Assembly (NCBI RefSeq): GCF_027460065.1
Contig: NZ_JAPYZZ010000015.1
Span: 95,049-137,234 of the forward strand
Length of the DNA: 42,186 bases
Direction: 5' to 3'
From: Martinezella rhizogenes
GTDB taxonomy: Bacteria; Pseudomonadota; Alphaproteobacteria; Rhizobiales; Rhizobiaceae
A model generated the notes under the pieces. That model did not search any database and had not been told where the DNA came from. It saw only the letters and a program-made list of their open reading frames with translations. This document shows, piece by piece, positions 1 to 7,774 of this stretch. The position numbers were made by a program, and so were the translations under genes. How positions within the stretch are numbered: the first letter of the stretch is position 1; each line of letters starts with the position of its first letter.

Positions 1-17
1 GAGGGTGCCTGGGGTTC

Positions 18-173
18 ACCCCCCTCTGCCCTGCCGGGCATCTCCCCCTCAAGGGGGGAGATCAGCAAGCGGCGCTACCGCCCCTTCATTCGCAAAGGTC
101 GAGATATGCGAGACCTCGCCGCATATCGATCTCCCCCCTTGAGGGGGAGATGCCCGGCAGGGCAGAGGGGGGT
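18..173. repeat. RIME-like palindromic intergenic repeat, family A copy 1
   Basis: Two 46-base arms (18-63 and 128-173) are exact inverted copies of each other, and each holds smaller palindromes such as CTGCCCTGCCGGGCAT and CTCCCCCTCAAGGGGGGAG. The same element recurs at 18206-18361 and 26642-26796. It lies just after the stop of the minus-strand gene ending at 223, so its transcript would fold into a long hairpin there. The look is that of rhizobial intergenic mosaic elements; the exact family name is not checked. Confidence 0.85.
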
Positions 174-222
174 AAAGCCACCCGCACCCTTGGTCCGCCG
201 TCTACACTCCGGAAGCTCAAAT

Positions 223-1140
223 CTAAAGCGCGCCGATCGACTTCAGCTTCTTCAGCACGGCCTCACTCGGCTCGCCGGTTTCCGGCAGGCGATAGTGTTT
301 TTCAAACGCGCGGATGGCGTTGCGGGTCTGCTGGCCGGCCACGCCATCCACCTTCACGTCGGCATAGGCGATATTGATCAGCCCCTGCTGGATCTTGGCG
401 ATCAGCGCGCTGCTGACCGGTTTTGCGCCAGCAGTCGCGCTGTTGAGGGACGCAGGTTCGGCCTTCACCTGCGGCTTCTCCGCCTTGCGGATGGCGGCCG
501 CGACCGGGTCGATTTCCACTCCGCCGCCGGTGTTGGCGTCGGACGGCCGGTCTTTTGGAATGGCCGCAACGGTCGCGCCATCGATCTTCAGCGCCGCCAG
601 CACCCGGGTCGTCGGCTCGCCGGTCTGTTCCATGCCCAGCGTTTCCTCGAAGAACATGATTGCGGCGGCGGTCTTCGGCCCCATGCGGCCATCCGCCTCG
701 CCTTCATATAGCCCGCGTTTTTTCAACTCGGCCTGAATATCGGCGACGATCTGCTGCGGCTTCTGGGTGTCAGCGGCGGGAAGTGCCGCGGTTTCAGCTG
801 TAGCGGGAGGCTGCGCCGTCTCGTTTTCCGCCGGCCGCTCTATGCGGAAGGTCGTGACGTTGCCATGCGTGCCGAGCGGCTCAGTCGGACGATAACCGGC
901 AATGCCGTTCGGGTTTTCCGCATCGCGGGTGCGCAGGAAAGGCGTCGGGTGGACGCCCGGCTGATACCAGAGCGCATTGGCGGCGACAAAACCGAAGACG
1001 ACCGCAAAGGCACCACAGCCGCCGACCAGTTTCGGATGGCGCAGGATTTCGCGCCCGATGGCCGAAACCACCAAGGAAACAAATCCGGCGCCGATCTGGG
1101 CCGTTGTTTTCTTAGGCGATTTTCGCTTTCGCGGGGCCAT
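223..1140 (-). CDS. Membrane-anchored peptidoglycan-binding domain protein
   Basis: A 305-residue protein with a basic N-terminus (MAPRKRKSPKK), one hydrophobic segment at about residues 35-60, a Pro/Ala-rich linker, and two peptidoglycan-binding-1-like repeats. The first repeat (about 130-185) carries LYEGEADGRMGPKTAAAI; the second (about 245-302) carries KVDGVAGQQTRNAIRAFE. This predicts a single-pass inner-membrane protein with a cell-wall-binding periplasmic part. The start at 1140 is chosen because AAGGA lies 8 bases upstream; an ATG at 1149 overlaps that site. The start lies inside the end of the upstream kinase gene (29-base overlap), so the two are probably translationally coupled. 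No catalytic domain is visible. Confidence 0.8.
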   Translation of the reverse strand: MAPRKRKSPKKTTAQIGAGFVSLVVSAIGREILRHPKLVGGCGAFAVVFGFVAANALWYQPGVHPTPFLRTRDAENPNGIAGYRPTEPLGTHGNVTTFRIERPAENETAQPPATAETAALPAADTQKPQQIVADIQAELKKRGLYEGEADGRMGPKTAAAIMFFEETLGMEQTGEPTTRVLAALKIDGATVAAIPKDRPSDANTGGGVEIDPVAAAIRKAEKPQVKAEPASLNSATAGAKPVSSALIAKIQQGLINIAYADVKVDGVAGQQTRNAIRAFEKHYRLPETGEPSEAVLKKLKSIGAL

Positions 1141-2644
1141 CGTCACCATCCTTCTTCATCTTCGCGGCCATGTCGCCGAGTTGGCGGATGCGCGGCGGGA
1201 ATTCCACCATGCATTCGGTTTCAGCGTTTTCACCGCCACCTACCATGCCGGAACCGTCGGCAGGCAAGGTGATCGTTACGACCGTTCCCTCGGCGGGCTT
1301 GCTGGTGATGACGAAAGTGCCGCCATGCAGTGCCACAAGCCCCTTGACCAGGGACAATCCCAGACCAGTGCCCTCATAGCGACGGGTATATTCATTCTGA
1401 ACCTGCATGAAAGGCTGGCCCAGCAATTCGATCTTGTCGGACGCGATGCCGATGCCGGTATCGCTGACCGTCAGCTTCAGCATCCCACCTTCGCGCGCGG
1501 CGTCGATCGACACCACACCACCCGCATCGGTGAATTTGATGGCATTGCCAGCGAGATTGATGAGAACCTGCCGGATGGCGCGCTGATCGGCCGAGATTTC
1601 GCCGATACCGCGCTGGATGCGGCTGGTCAATGTCAGGCCTTTTTCCTTCGCCTGCAGGCCGAGCATGGCTTCGCAGGACGCTATGGTCTCCGAAATCGGG
1701 AAGCTTTCCATCAGCAATTCGTAACGACCGGCTTCGAGCTTGCTCATATCCAGCATCGTGTTGACGACGGACAGGAGATGCGCGCCGGACTGGCGGATCA
1801 GGCCGACATATTCGCGCTGGCGGTCATTCTCCAGCCGGCCGAAATATTCACCGGCCAGAATATCGGAAAAACCGAGGACGGCGTTGAGCGGCGTGCGCAG
1901 CTCATGGCTGACGGCGGCAAGGAAACGCGACTTGGCGTCATTGGCCGATTCCGCCTCCGCCGTCTTGCGGGCAACATCGCGGCGCAGGCGCTCCATCTCA
2001 GTGACGTCGGAAAGCTGGGCGACGATGCGGCGCAGACGGCCGGTCGCACCGCGAATTGCGGTCATCTCGATGCGGACGTGCATGAATTGCGTCTGGCGCG
2101 ATTTTGCACCCGTTTCGAACCGAAGCTCGGCTGTGGCCTTGTCCTCGCCCTGCCGCAGCAGGTCGAAGGCCTGCATCAGTTCGATACGATCGGAGACATA
2201 GACATATTCGGCGAAGACCTCGCCTTTGCTGGCCGTGAGATCAGCAGGGAAACTGTCGCGGTCGCGGCCGGAGACGCGCTCGACGAGACCGTTTTCATTG
2301 AGGGTGAGAACGAGGCCGGGCACCTGCGCTGCGGCGATCATATCCTCATCGCCGGAAGGCGCCGAAGGCGAGGAGAAGCCGCGTGCGGGACGCGAAAAGG
2401 CAATCAGCAGCGCGGCGGCGGCGAGATAAAGCGCCAGCACCACGGCCGCGCCGATGGGCAGCGCGATGGCGGGGCTGAAAACAAGGCTGAACAGGGCTGG
2501 TACAATAAAAAGGCCGACGGCACTGAAGGCGATCAGCCGGCGCAGGCGTGCAATGGTTCCGGCGCGCCTTTCGGCGTCCTCTTCCATGCGCGCAAGCCAT
2601 CTGCCCGCGGCATGGTCGACCAGTGCGACCGCTTTTTCTCTCAT
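1112..2644 (-). CDS. divJ: Sensor histidine kinase of the PdhS/DivJ/PleC type
   Basis: About 510 residues: two membrane segments near the N-terminus (about 37-58 and 60-85), a PAS-like region (about 105-215) and a coiled linker. A HisKA domain follows with phospho-acceptor His in AAVSHELRTPLNAVLGFSDI (about residue 247), then an HATPase domain with N box NLAGNAIKFTD, G1 DTGIGI and G2 GTGLGLSLVKGL. The DHp sequence is typical of the alphaproteobacterial PdhS/DivJ/PleC group that acts on the response regulator DivK. The name divJ is from memory of Agrobacterium gene order (divJ lies near ros in strain C58) and is inferred. No response-regulator gene is adjacent. ATG 2644 is used; a TTG at 2659 is possible and no strong ribosome binding site is seen. 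Confidence 0.75.
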   Translation of the reverse strand: MREKAVALVDHAAGRWLARMEEDAERRAGTIARLRRLIAFSAVGLFIVPALFSLVFSPAIALPIGAAVVLALYLAAAALLIAFSRPARGFSSPSAPSGDEDMIAAAQVPGLVLTLNENGLVERVSGRDRDSFPADLTASKGEVFAEYVYVSDRIELMQAFDLLRQGEDKATAELRFETGAKSRQTQFMHVRIEMTAIRGATGRLRRIVAQLSDVTEMERLRRDVARKTAEAESANDAKSRFLAAVSHELRTPLNAVLGFSDILAGEYFGRLENDRQREYVGLIRQSGAHLLSVVNTMLDMSKLEAGRYELLMESFPISETIASCEAMLGLQAKEKGLTLTSRIQRGIGEISADQRAIRQVLINLAGNAIKFTDAGGVVSIDAAREGGMLKLTVSDTGIGIASDKIELLGQPFMQVQNEYTRRYEGTGLGLSLVKGLVALHGGTFVITSKPAEGTVVTITLPADGSGMVGGGENAETECMVEFPPRIRQLGDMAAKMKKDGDDGPAKAKIA

Positions 2645-3131
2645 ATTACGCAATACCAAACCCGAATCTTAAAGGCGGTTCCAACGGCCTCGACAATAGA
2701 AGGCGGCGGCTTAAGGAATGGATAAAAAGAATGACGCCAAAGGCACGTCAAATGCGCCGCAGTCCCATTACGGGGCATTTATTCCAAGCTTTGCCAATCA
2801 TGGTTAATGACGGGTAAGCGACGGATTTCGCTTCATTTTCGCCATCGTGTTAACCTTTGTGGCAAGGCTTGCCGCCGCTTTGCCCGGGAACGCGTGGGCT
2901 CTGTCGCAATTATGCTTAACATGGACTGTTAAAATGCGAATGAATTGATGGCGGGCGTGCCGATACGAGGAGAATAGATACAATTTGAATTAAATTGCGC
3001 CGCTTTTTGCAATCGGCTGTTCGCCGGTCACGTGTAGCTTCATCACAAGCCCGAAAAACGGGACAAAGGCCGATGACCCGAAACCGGGCGGGGCTTTAGA
3101 AAACAAAGATCATCTGGCAGGGTGTCTGACA
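2645..3131. other. Non-coding divergent region between kinase and DUF5330 gene
   Basis: About 480 bases carry the promoters of the divergent divJ-like and DUF5330 genes. Two short inverted repeats stand out: TTAACA-TGGAC-TGTTAA at 2916-2932 and CAATTT-GAATT-AAATTG at 2981-2997. Either could be a regulator site. No perfect CtrA box (TTAA-N7-TTAA) was found; ATGGTTAA at about 2799-2806 resembles a CtrA half-site read in reverse. No RNA gene was recognised. Confidence 0.4.
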
Positions 3132-3557
3132 ATGTGGTTTCTGATCAAAGGAACATTCTGGTTTTCGCTGGTGCTCGTGGCGCTGTCCTACTTCGGCAGC
3201 AGCAACGATCCGACCAAGGAGCCTTCGGCATTTGATCTTCCCAGCGCCGTTTCGGCCGCAGGGGAAGCCTATCGTTATGTCAGCGCCATCTGCATCGAAA
3301 AACCCGATGTCTGCGTCAAGGGCGCCGAAACCTTCCATGCTCTCGGAGAGCGGGCGAAGGAAGGCGCAAAGGTTGCCTATGAACTGCTGGACAAGCAGCT
3401 AGCCTCCGGTGACAAGCCCGCTGACGTTGCCGAAGTTGCTGCGGACGCCGAAAAACTGGCGGCAGCACCCGTCGTCAGCGTCGAATTTCCCGGCAAGCCC
3501 GACATGCTGAAGACCGGCACCGTCATTCCCCTGCCGCAGAAGCGCCCTGCTCCCTGA
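3132..3557 (+). CDS. DUF5330 family protein
   Basis: 141 residues beginning MWFLIKGTFWFSLVLVALSYF, a signal anchor or signal peptide, followed by a small acidic domain with conserved-looking cysteines in ICIEKPDVCVKGAE and a Pro-rich tail ending PLPQKRPAP. This pattern matches the DUF5330 family of Rhizobiales, whose function is unknown to me. It is probably an inner-membrane-attached periplasmic protein. It is transcribed away from the kinase gene and followed by a strong terminator at 3640, so it is likely monocistronic. Confidence 0.75.
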   Translation: MWFLIKGTFWFSLVLVALSYFGSSNDPTKEPSAFDLPSAVSAAGEAYRYVSAICIEKPDVCVKGAETFHALGERAKEGAKVAYELLDKQLASGDKPADVAEVAADAEKLAAAPVVSVEFPGKPDMLKTGTVIPLPQKRPAP

Positions 3558-3639
3558 GATTTCGGCCCTGATCCTGCCGGCCGCCGCGCCATTTATTTGC
3601 AGACGGAGACATCCGTCTGCCCACTGCCTGCCTGACTTG

Positions 3640-3669
3640 CCCACGGAAACCTGTTTTCCGTGGGCTTTT
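3640..3669 (+). terminator. Rho-independent terminator after DUF5330 gene
   Basis: A perfect 10-base stem CCCACGGAAA (3640-3649) / TTTCCGTGGG (3655-3664) with a 5-base loop is followed by CTTTTTC. A second hairpin, CAGACGGA-GACA-TCCGTCTG (3600-3619), lies just upstream. Confidence 0.85.
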
Positions 3670-3750
3670 TCATGACCCATGGTTCAAAACCACGCACACT
3701 TCCCCTATATCCTGGGAAAGACATTGAATAACGGATGATACGGCGCAACC

Positions 3751-4167
3751 ATGGCCTCTCTCGAAACGATCCTTGACGACTTCGCTTTCCTCGACGACTG
3801 GGAGGACCGCTATCGTTATGTCATCGAACTCGGCAAGGCCCTTCCCGAGCTGGCGGAGGACAAGCGGACGCCTCAGAACAAGGTGCAGGGCTGCGCCAGC
3901 CAGGTCTGGCTCGTCAGCCATAGCGACGGTGCGGAAGATCCTCTCCTGACCTTTGAGGGCGATTCGGATGCGCATATCGTGCGCGGCCTCGTCGCCATCG
4001 TGCTCGCCGTCTATTCCGGCAGAAAAGCATCCGAAATTGCCGATCTGGATGCCATCGAGGTGTTCAGCAAGATTGGGTTGGTGGAGCACCTCTCCGCACA
4101 GCGCGCCAACGGCCTGCGCTCGATGATCAAGCGCATCCGCGACGAAGCCCGGCTGCTGGCGGCCTGA
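3751..4167 (+). CDS. sufE: SufE family cysteine desulfurase sulfur acceptor
   Basis: 138 residues, the usual SufE length. The motif NKVQGCASQVWLVS holds the sulfur-accepting cysteine (Cys48), and the C-terminal RANGLRSMIKRI is also typical. SufE accepts persulfide sulfur from the desulfurase SufS and passes it to the SufBCD scaffold for Fe-S cluster assembly in the cytoplasm. No other suf gene lies in the window, so this is a stand-alone copy, as is common in Rhizobiales. The next gene converges on it with a gap of 3 bases. Confidence 0.9.
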   Translation: MASLETILDDFAFLDDWEDRYRYVIELGKALPELAEDKRTPQNKVQGCASQVWLVSHSDGAEDPLLTFEGDSDAHIVRGLVAIVLAVYSGRKASEIADLDAIEVFSKIGLVEHLSAQRANGLRSMIKRIRDEARLLAA

Positions 4168-4170
4168 GCT

Positions 4171-4998
4171 TCATCGCGTCATCGAAGGGCGATAGTCCGT
4201 GTCGCCCCAATGGTGGCTTCCGCTTCGCGTCTTGCGCTGAGGCGGCGCGTAGTGGCGGGCGAGCGAGAGCAGTGCGGCCCTGAGCAGTAATTTTGCCGAG
4301 CGCGCCGGCCATAGTCTTTCCCGCTCCACCGTCTCCAGCCCCTTTTCGAAGCAGCAGATATCGATGGCGACGCCCGAGAGTTCCGGGCCCATCGCATCCG
4401 CCGCGCGGGAAAACCGCGACCTTGCGGCCATTGCCGCCTCGGTGAGATCAAGTGCGCCTCCCGCCTCCCCTTTGCTGCGGCTGGCAATGCGCGGCTCCCA
4501 TATCGCCGTGACCCTGGGATTGAGATGGCCGCGATGAAAATCGGCAGCGAGGCGCTCGCCCGCCGCCAGCGCGTCTTCAGGGAAAAATGCGCTGCCGTCC
4601 CGCTCCTTCAATCGTGAAAGGCTGGTCAGCGGCGCGGTGTTGAGGTTGCGCCGGGCGGGCTGCTTCGTTGCGTCGATCTCAACCACGACGGTCTGCATAT
4701 CCCGGTGCTGCTCCTGAAACACCTCGTCCCGGTCCTTTACCATGGCCCGTTTCAGATAGGAGGCAAGCGGCGGCGCGGCGGAAAGGCTGTTCTGCCGCCA
4801 CTCGACCAGACCGGAGGAAATGGCAAGCCGCACCGTCTCCGCCGGAAACCGCTGAACAACCTGCTTCGGGCGCATGCGACGCAGGACGATCTCGTTCCCC
4901 TCCTGCGTGACATCAGCCGCGCCGGACGCAATACAACGCAGAAGCCGCAGCAGGACGCGATGCGCCGAAGCGGTCGAGGCGTTTTTCAGTTCATTCAT
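4171..4998 (-). CDS. DUF6456 domain protein, probable DNA-associated
   Basis: 275 residues. The N-terminal part (about 10-75) looks like a winged-helix or helix-turn-helix domain (HRVLLRLLRCIASG, ETVRLAISSGLVEW). The C-terminal half carries the DUF6456-like run from PLTSLSRLKERDGSAFF through AAGERLAADFHRGHL to ERERLWPARSAKLLLRAAL. Its start overlaps the stop of the upstream gene by 8 bases (ATGAATGA), implying translational coupling with the DnaA-domain-like protein. The function is unknown; a role in replication or transcription control is inferred from that pairing only. Confidence 0.75.
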   Translation of the reverse strand: MNELKNASTASAHRVLLRLLRCIASGAADVTQEGNEIVLRRMRPKQVVQRFPAETVRLAISSGLVEWRQNSLSAAPPLASYLKRAMVKDRDEVFQEQHRDMQTVVVEIDATKQPARRNLNTAPLTSLSRLKERDGSAFFPEDALAAGERLAADFHRGHLNPRVTAIWEPRIASRSKGEAGGALDLTEAAMAARSRFSRAADAMGPELSGVAIDICCFEKGLETVERERLWPARSAKLLLRAALLSLARHYAPPQRKTRSGSHHWGDTDYRPSMTR

Positions 4999-5413
4999 CC
5001 CTTCCCCCTTTCATCACGCTGAAAATGCCGACGACCAGCCGCTCCAGCACGGCGACGAACTCATCGAAGGCAGGCTCATCGCGCCGGTCCTCGACCACCT
5101 GGCAGGCATGGCCCACCGTCGTCCTGTCCCGGCCAAAACACGGCCCGATATCCGACATGGGGATGCCGAGCGCGACATGGCAGACATACATGGCGATCTG
5201 GCGGATGTGGCATTCGATGCGCCGGCGGTCACGGCGCGCCGCAAAGCGATCACCCGTCAATTGCACCATCTCGCCGGTGAGCTGCCGCACCAGACGGCAA
5301 AGACGGGCAACCTCCTCCCGTCCGGCAGCCGGCGGCCAGTGACGGAAAGGGCGATCGACGGCCTGCATGCGAGGCCGCGCGGCGGCAGACAGAAGCAATG
5401 TATCCGACGGCAT
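4991..5413 (-). CDS. Stand-alone DnaA domain IV-like DNA-binding protein
   Basis: 140 residues. From about residue 65 the sequence RRRIECHIRQIAMYVCHVAL...IGPCFGRDRTTVGHACQVVEDRRDEPAFD resembles the DnaA C-terminal domain IV, including the GRDRTTV-HAC signature that contacts DnaA boxes. The AAA+ ATPase domain (no Walker A) and N-terminal domains are absent: the whole protein is shorter than domains III-IV of DnaA. It could bind DnaA boxes in competition with DnaA, or act as an unrelated repressor. ATG 5413 has GAGGAG at a good distance; a TTG two codons upstream is less likely. Coupled to the DUF6456 gene. Confidence 0.8.
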   Translation of the reverse strand: MPSDTLLLSAAARPRMQAVDRPFRHWPPAAGREEVARLCRLVRQLTGEMVQLTGDRFAARRDRRRIECHIRQIAMYVCHVALGIPMSDIGPCFGRDRTTVGHACQVVEDRRDEPAFDEFVAVLERLVVGIFSVMKGGRDE

Positions 5414-5575
5414 ATGCAACTCCTCTACGAATAGGAATTAATTCATACACCTGTGGACGGATGCGGGGAAGTGCGAATTTGCCCCCGCAAATATACCAAT
5501 TGATTTTACATCGTTTTTTGGATCGCGGCAGCGCCGGAGAAGGATTTTTTTCCTCTGTCGAAATTCCGCGCGGCA

Positions 5576-5602
5576 TAAAAAAAGCCGGTCGATGGACCGG
5601 CT
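5576..5602 (-). terminator. Rho-independent terminator of ros
   Basis: Read on the minus strand, AGCCGGTC-CATC-GACCGGCT is a perfect 8-base stem with a 4-base loop, followed by an uninterrupted run of seven T. It lies about 120 bases after the ros stop codon. Confidence 0.85.
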
Positions 5603-5671
5603 GGACATTTTCATACGGAAAGAAACGGCCTCGAAGACAGCCAATCCGGGTGATCGGATGAGCCCTGCCGC

Positions 5672-5692
5672 CTTCTCCCCGCCGGGGAGAAG
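5672..5692. repeat. Half copy of repeat family B
   Basis: A single copy of the CTTCTCCCC-G-CGGGGAGAAG-type palindrome that forms each end of the full family B elements (13163, 14763, 19635). The rest of the element is missing, so it is a degenerate or solo arm in the 3' untranslated part of ros. Confidence 0.7.
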
Positions 5693-5720
5693 AACAGGCC
5701 AGACCGGAGCGTCGTTACAA

Positions 5721-6149
5721 TCAGCGGCTGGCCTTGCGGCGCTGGCCGAGACCCATTTCCTTGGCGAGCCGCGAGCGGGCTTCGGCATAGGCGGGAGCAA
5801 CCATCGGATAGTCGACCGGCAGATCCCATTTTTCGCGATATTCTTCCGGCGTCATGCTGTGATGCGTCGTGAGATGCCGCTTCAGCGACTTGAACGAGCC
5901 GCCGCATTCCAAACAGACGATGTGATCGTCCTGAACCGACTTGCGGACAGAGACGGCAGGCTTCTGCTTTTCAACATTGACCGCCACCGATGCCGGTGCC
6001 GATGTTCCGCTGAGCGCCGTGTGAACATCCGAAATAAGGCCGGGAAGCTCTGTGACCGGAACGACGTGGTTGCTAACATAGGCAGCCACAATATCCGCCG
6101 TCAGTTCGACCAGCAGATCCTGGGCGTTACCGTATGCAGTTTCCGTCAT
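5721..6149 (-). CDS. ros: Ros/MucR family zinc-finger transcriptional regulator
   Basis: 142 residues with the single prokaryotic Cys2His2 zinc finger [20 protein letters not shown]: Cys79, Cys82, His92 and His97, the ligand positions described for Agrobacterium Ros. The fold continues through [27 protein letters not shown]. The N-terminal [20 protein letters not shown] is the conserved oligomerisation part of MucR proteins. Ros represses virulence genes (virC/virD, ipt) and exopolysaccharide-related genes and is known to repress itself. The start has CAGGAG upstream. A long AT-rich leader with a perfect palindrome (6250-6271) precedes it. Basic C-terminal tail RRKASR. Confidence 0.95.
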
Positions 6150-6249
6150 TTAAGTATCTCCTGTTTATTGATCCCCTGACGCGGGCGAACGCCGCGTCGA
6201 GCGATGTGAAGTTACCCGGTGCCCCACCTTCGCTTTGTTGAAACCAACG

Positions 6250-6271
6250 TGAAATCTACCCCTAGATTTCA
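6250..6271. promoter_or_regulatory. Perfect palindrome in the ros leader
   Basis: TGAAATCTA-CCCC-TAGATTTCA: perfect 9-base arms around a 4-base spacer, about 100 bases before the ros start. Position suggests an operator or a leader hairpin. Ros is known to bind its own promoter, but I cannot confirm that this is the ros box. Confidence 0.5.
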
Positions 6272-6541
6272 AGCGAAAACCGGAAACGAATTAATCCGAG
6301 ATTCAACTTACGGCCGGCGACATGGGCAGCAATGGTCCGATGGGCCATAGATTAGACATCAATAAAATGCCTATGCTGACTATGAAGAGGCTAGATGCAA
6401 ATCGCGATGAGCAACTTTACACTTAATTTGGATAACAGCAAAACAGCAAAAGTCAAATTCCTAGTGTCCATTTTTCAGTTCAAAACAGTCTAATTCGAAT
6501 ACAAAAAATTACGGGTAATAAAATACTATGCCTAGTAGTAA

Positions 6542-6580
6542 TTGAAAATGAATACCCCCAATTATTGGGGGGATTTTCAA
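6542..6580 (-). terminator. Long hairpin after mnhG, probable operon terminator
   Basis: Nested inverted repeats: outer arms TTGAAAAT (6542-6549) / ATTTTCAA (6573-6580), inner arms CCCCCAAT (6555-6562) / ATTGGGGG (6564-6571). It begins 2 bases after the mnhG stop codon. The transcript would end in an A/U-rich stem rather than a classical U run. Confidence 0.6.
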
Positions 6581-6582
6581 CT

Positions 6583-6915
6583 TCACATTTTCTTGAGGTC
6601 ATCAACTACCGATTTATCGGCCAGCGGATAACCTGCCTTGTGTGCCGCCATGGCAAGAAGATGCGCAGACACCGGTGCGGTGAGGATAAAGAACAGAAAA
6701 CCGGCCAATGCACGCGCCAGCGTCGACAGTTCCATGGAATGGATGCCCACCGCCAGAAGCAACAGGCCGGACCCCACCGTTCCCGCCTTGGAAGCGGCAT
6801 GCATGCGGGTATAGACGTCAGGCAGCCGATTGAGCCCGATAGCGGCTATCAACGAGAAGAGGGCGCCGGAAACCGTCAGCGCCGCAACGAGTATTGCCAC
6901 GATCCATTCGGTCAT
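6583..6915 (-). CDS. mnhG: Monovalent cation/H+ antiporter subunit G
   Basis: 110 residues with three predicted membrane helices. The motif [35 protein letters not shown] is characteristic of MrpG/MnhG/PhaG. It is the last subunit of the seven-gene Mrp complex, which exchanges Na+ or K+ for protons across the inner membrane. The start overlaps the stop of mnhF by 4 bases. A strong hairpin follows the stop codon directly, marking the end of the operon. Confidence 0.93.
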   Translation of the reverse strand: MTEWIVAILVAALTVSGALFSLIAAIGLNRLPDVYTRMHAASKAGTVGSGLLLLAVGIHSMELSTLARALAGFLFFILTAPVSAHLLAMAAHKAGYPLADKSVVDDLKKM

Positions 6916-7298
6916 CGCCGGCCCCTCCCCTTTTTGCCGCGCGTATCGTTTTCCATAGTTTTTTCAATTACTTCAGATGCCCTATCCCCATCGAGAACCG
7001 TCGTTCGCCTGCGTCGATCGTCAGGACCGCGCGACAGTACGAAGCGGGCAAAGGCGACCGTCGCCAGAAAGCCGACCAGCCCGAGCGCAATGGCGATATC
7101 GATGTAAAGGTTAAAGCCGGTGCGGATGGCGATAACAGCGATAAAGCCGATGGCGATGCCGACCAGCATGTCGAGCGCGACGATGCGATCCGGCAGGGTC
7201 GGGCCAACGACGACACGATAGACTGTCAGCAAAAAGGCGGCCGACAATACAACCGTTGCAAGTATAGTTGCGAATGAAACTGTGAGTTCCGGCGTCAT
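6912..7298 (-). CDS. mnhF: Monovalent cation/H+ antiporter subunit F
   Basis: 128 residues; three membrane helices and the MrpF signature [27 protein letters not shown] followed by [21 protein letters not shown]. The family is usually about 90 residues, so the hydrophilic tail after residue 90 ([22 protein letters not shown] to KKGRGRR) is an extension of about 35 residues that is basic at its end. Overlaps mnhE and mnhG by 4 bases each, consistent with tight translational coupling. Confidence 0.93.
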   Translation of the reverse strand: MTPELTVSFATILATVVLSAAFLLTVYRVVVGPTLPDRIVALDMLVGIAIGFIAVIAIRTGFNLYIDIAIALGLVGFLATVAFARFVLSRGPDDRRRRTTVLDGDRASEVIEKTMENDTRGKKGRGRR

Positions 7299-7774
7299 AT
7301 CTGGAACGCCTCCATGATTTTTCTTTCGAAGCCGTTTCGGATGTCGTTTTTCGTGGCTTCGATATCGCTGCAGTCGATCGCGTGTACGTAGAGCGTCTTT
7401 CTATTCTCGGAAATATCGACGGAAAGCGTGCCCGGCGTGAGCGTGATGAGATTGGCAAGCAGCGTGATTTCGAAATCCGTCGTCACCGTCAGCGGATAGG
7501 CAAATATGCCTGGCTGAACCTCAAGCTTCGGCCGTGTCACCAGCACCGCCACCTTCCAGGCGGAGAGCGCCAGCTCCTTGAAGAACAACAGCACCAGCGA
7601 CAGCACACGGAAAAGCCTGAGCCAGTGGCTACGCCCGCCCGGAAGCTGGTGGCGGATCAGCCCGAGCGCCAGTGTCGAAACAATGAGGGCGAAGACGATA
7701 TTCGCCAGCGTGACGCTGCCCGTCACGGCAAGCCAGACGGCCACGAAAAGCAATTGCACGATATAGAGGCTCAT
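7295..7774 (-). CDS. mnhE: Monovalent cation/H+ antiporter subunit E
   Basis: 159 residues, usual for MrpE. N-terminal helices ([26 protein letters not shown]), then the conserved cytoplasmic part with [20 protein letters not shown] and [10 protein letters not shown]. MrpE is needed for assembly or full activity of the Mrp antiporter. Overlaps mnhD by 4 bases. Confidence 0.93.
   Translation of the reverse strand: MSLYIVQLLFVAVWLAVTGSVTLANIVFALIVSTLALGLIRHQLPGGRSHWLRLFRVLSLVLLFFKELALSAWKVAVLVTRPKLEVQPGIFAYPLTVTTDFEITLLANLITLTPGTLSVDISENRKTLYVHAIDCSDIEATKNDIRNGFERKIMEAFQI

Larger units (their letters stand above)
5414..5720. other. Intergenic region with ros terminator and promoter of the DnaA-like gene
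   Basis: This 307-base gap has the minus-strand terminator of ros (5576-5602), a half copy of repeat family B (5672-5692) and, close to the DnaA-domain-like gene, the palindrome GGAATTAATTC (about 5432-5442), which may be part of its promoter or operator. Confidence 0.5.
6150..6582. other. Intergenic region upstream of ros, AT-rich
   Basis: 433 bases between ros and mnhG, both on the minus strand. It holds the ros leader palindrome near the ros side, an AT-rich central stretch (about 6350-6550) rich in T-A steps of the kind MucR/Ros proteins favour, and the long hairpin that follows mnhG. No coding region is convincing. Confidence 0.5.

Noticed and set aside
977..2725. Long plus-strand frame (582 codons) opposite the kinase gene
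   Set aside because: It is antisense to a kinase with all HisKA/HATPase motifs; high GC third positions leave few stop codons on the other strand.
2718..2807. Short frame MDKKNDAKGTSNAPQSHYGA with AAGGA next to its ATG
   Set aside because: The putative ribosome binding site touches the start codon, length is only 29 codons, and nothing downstream supports it. Kept only as a remark.
2916..2932. CtrA binding site
   Set aside because: The TTAA half-sites are 9 bases apart, not 7, so it does not match the full CtrA box.
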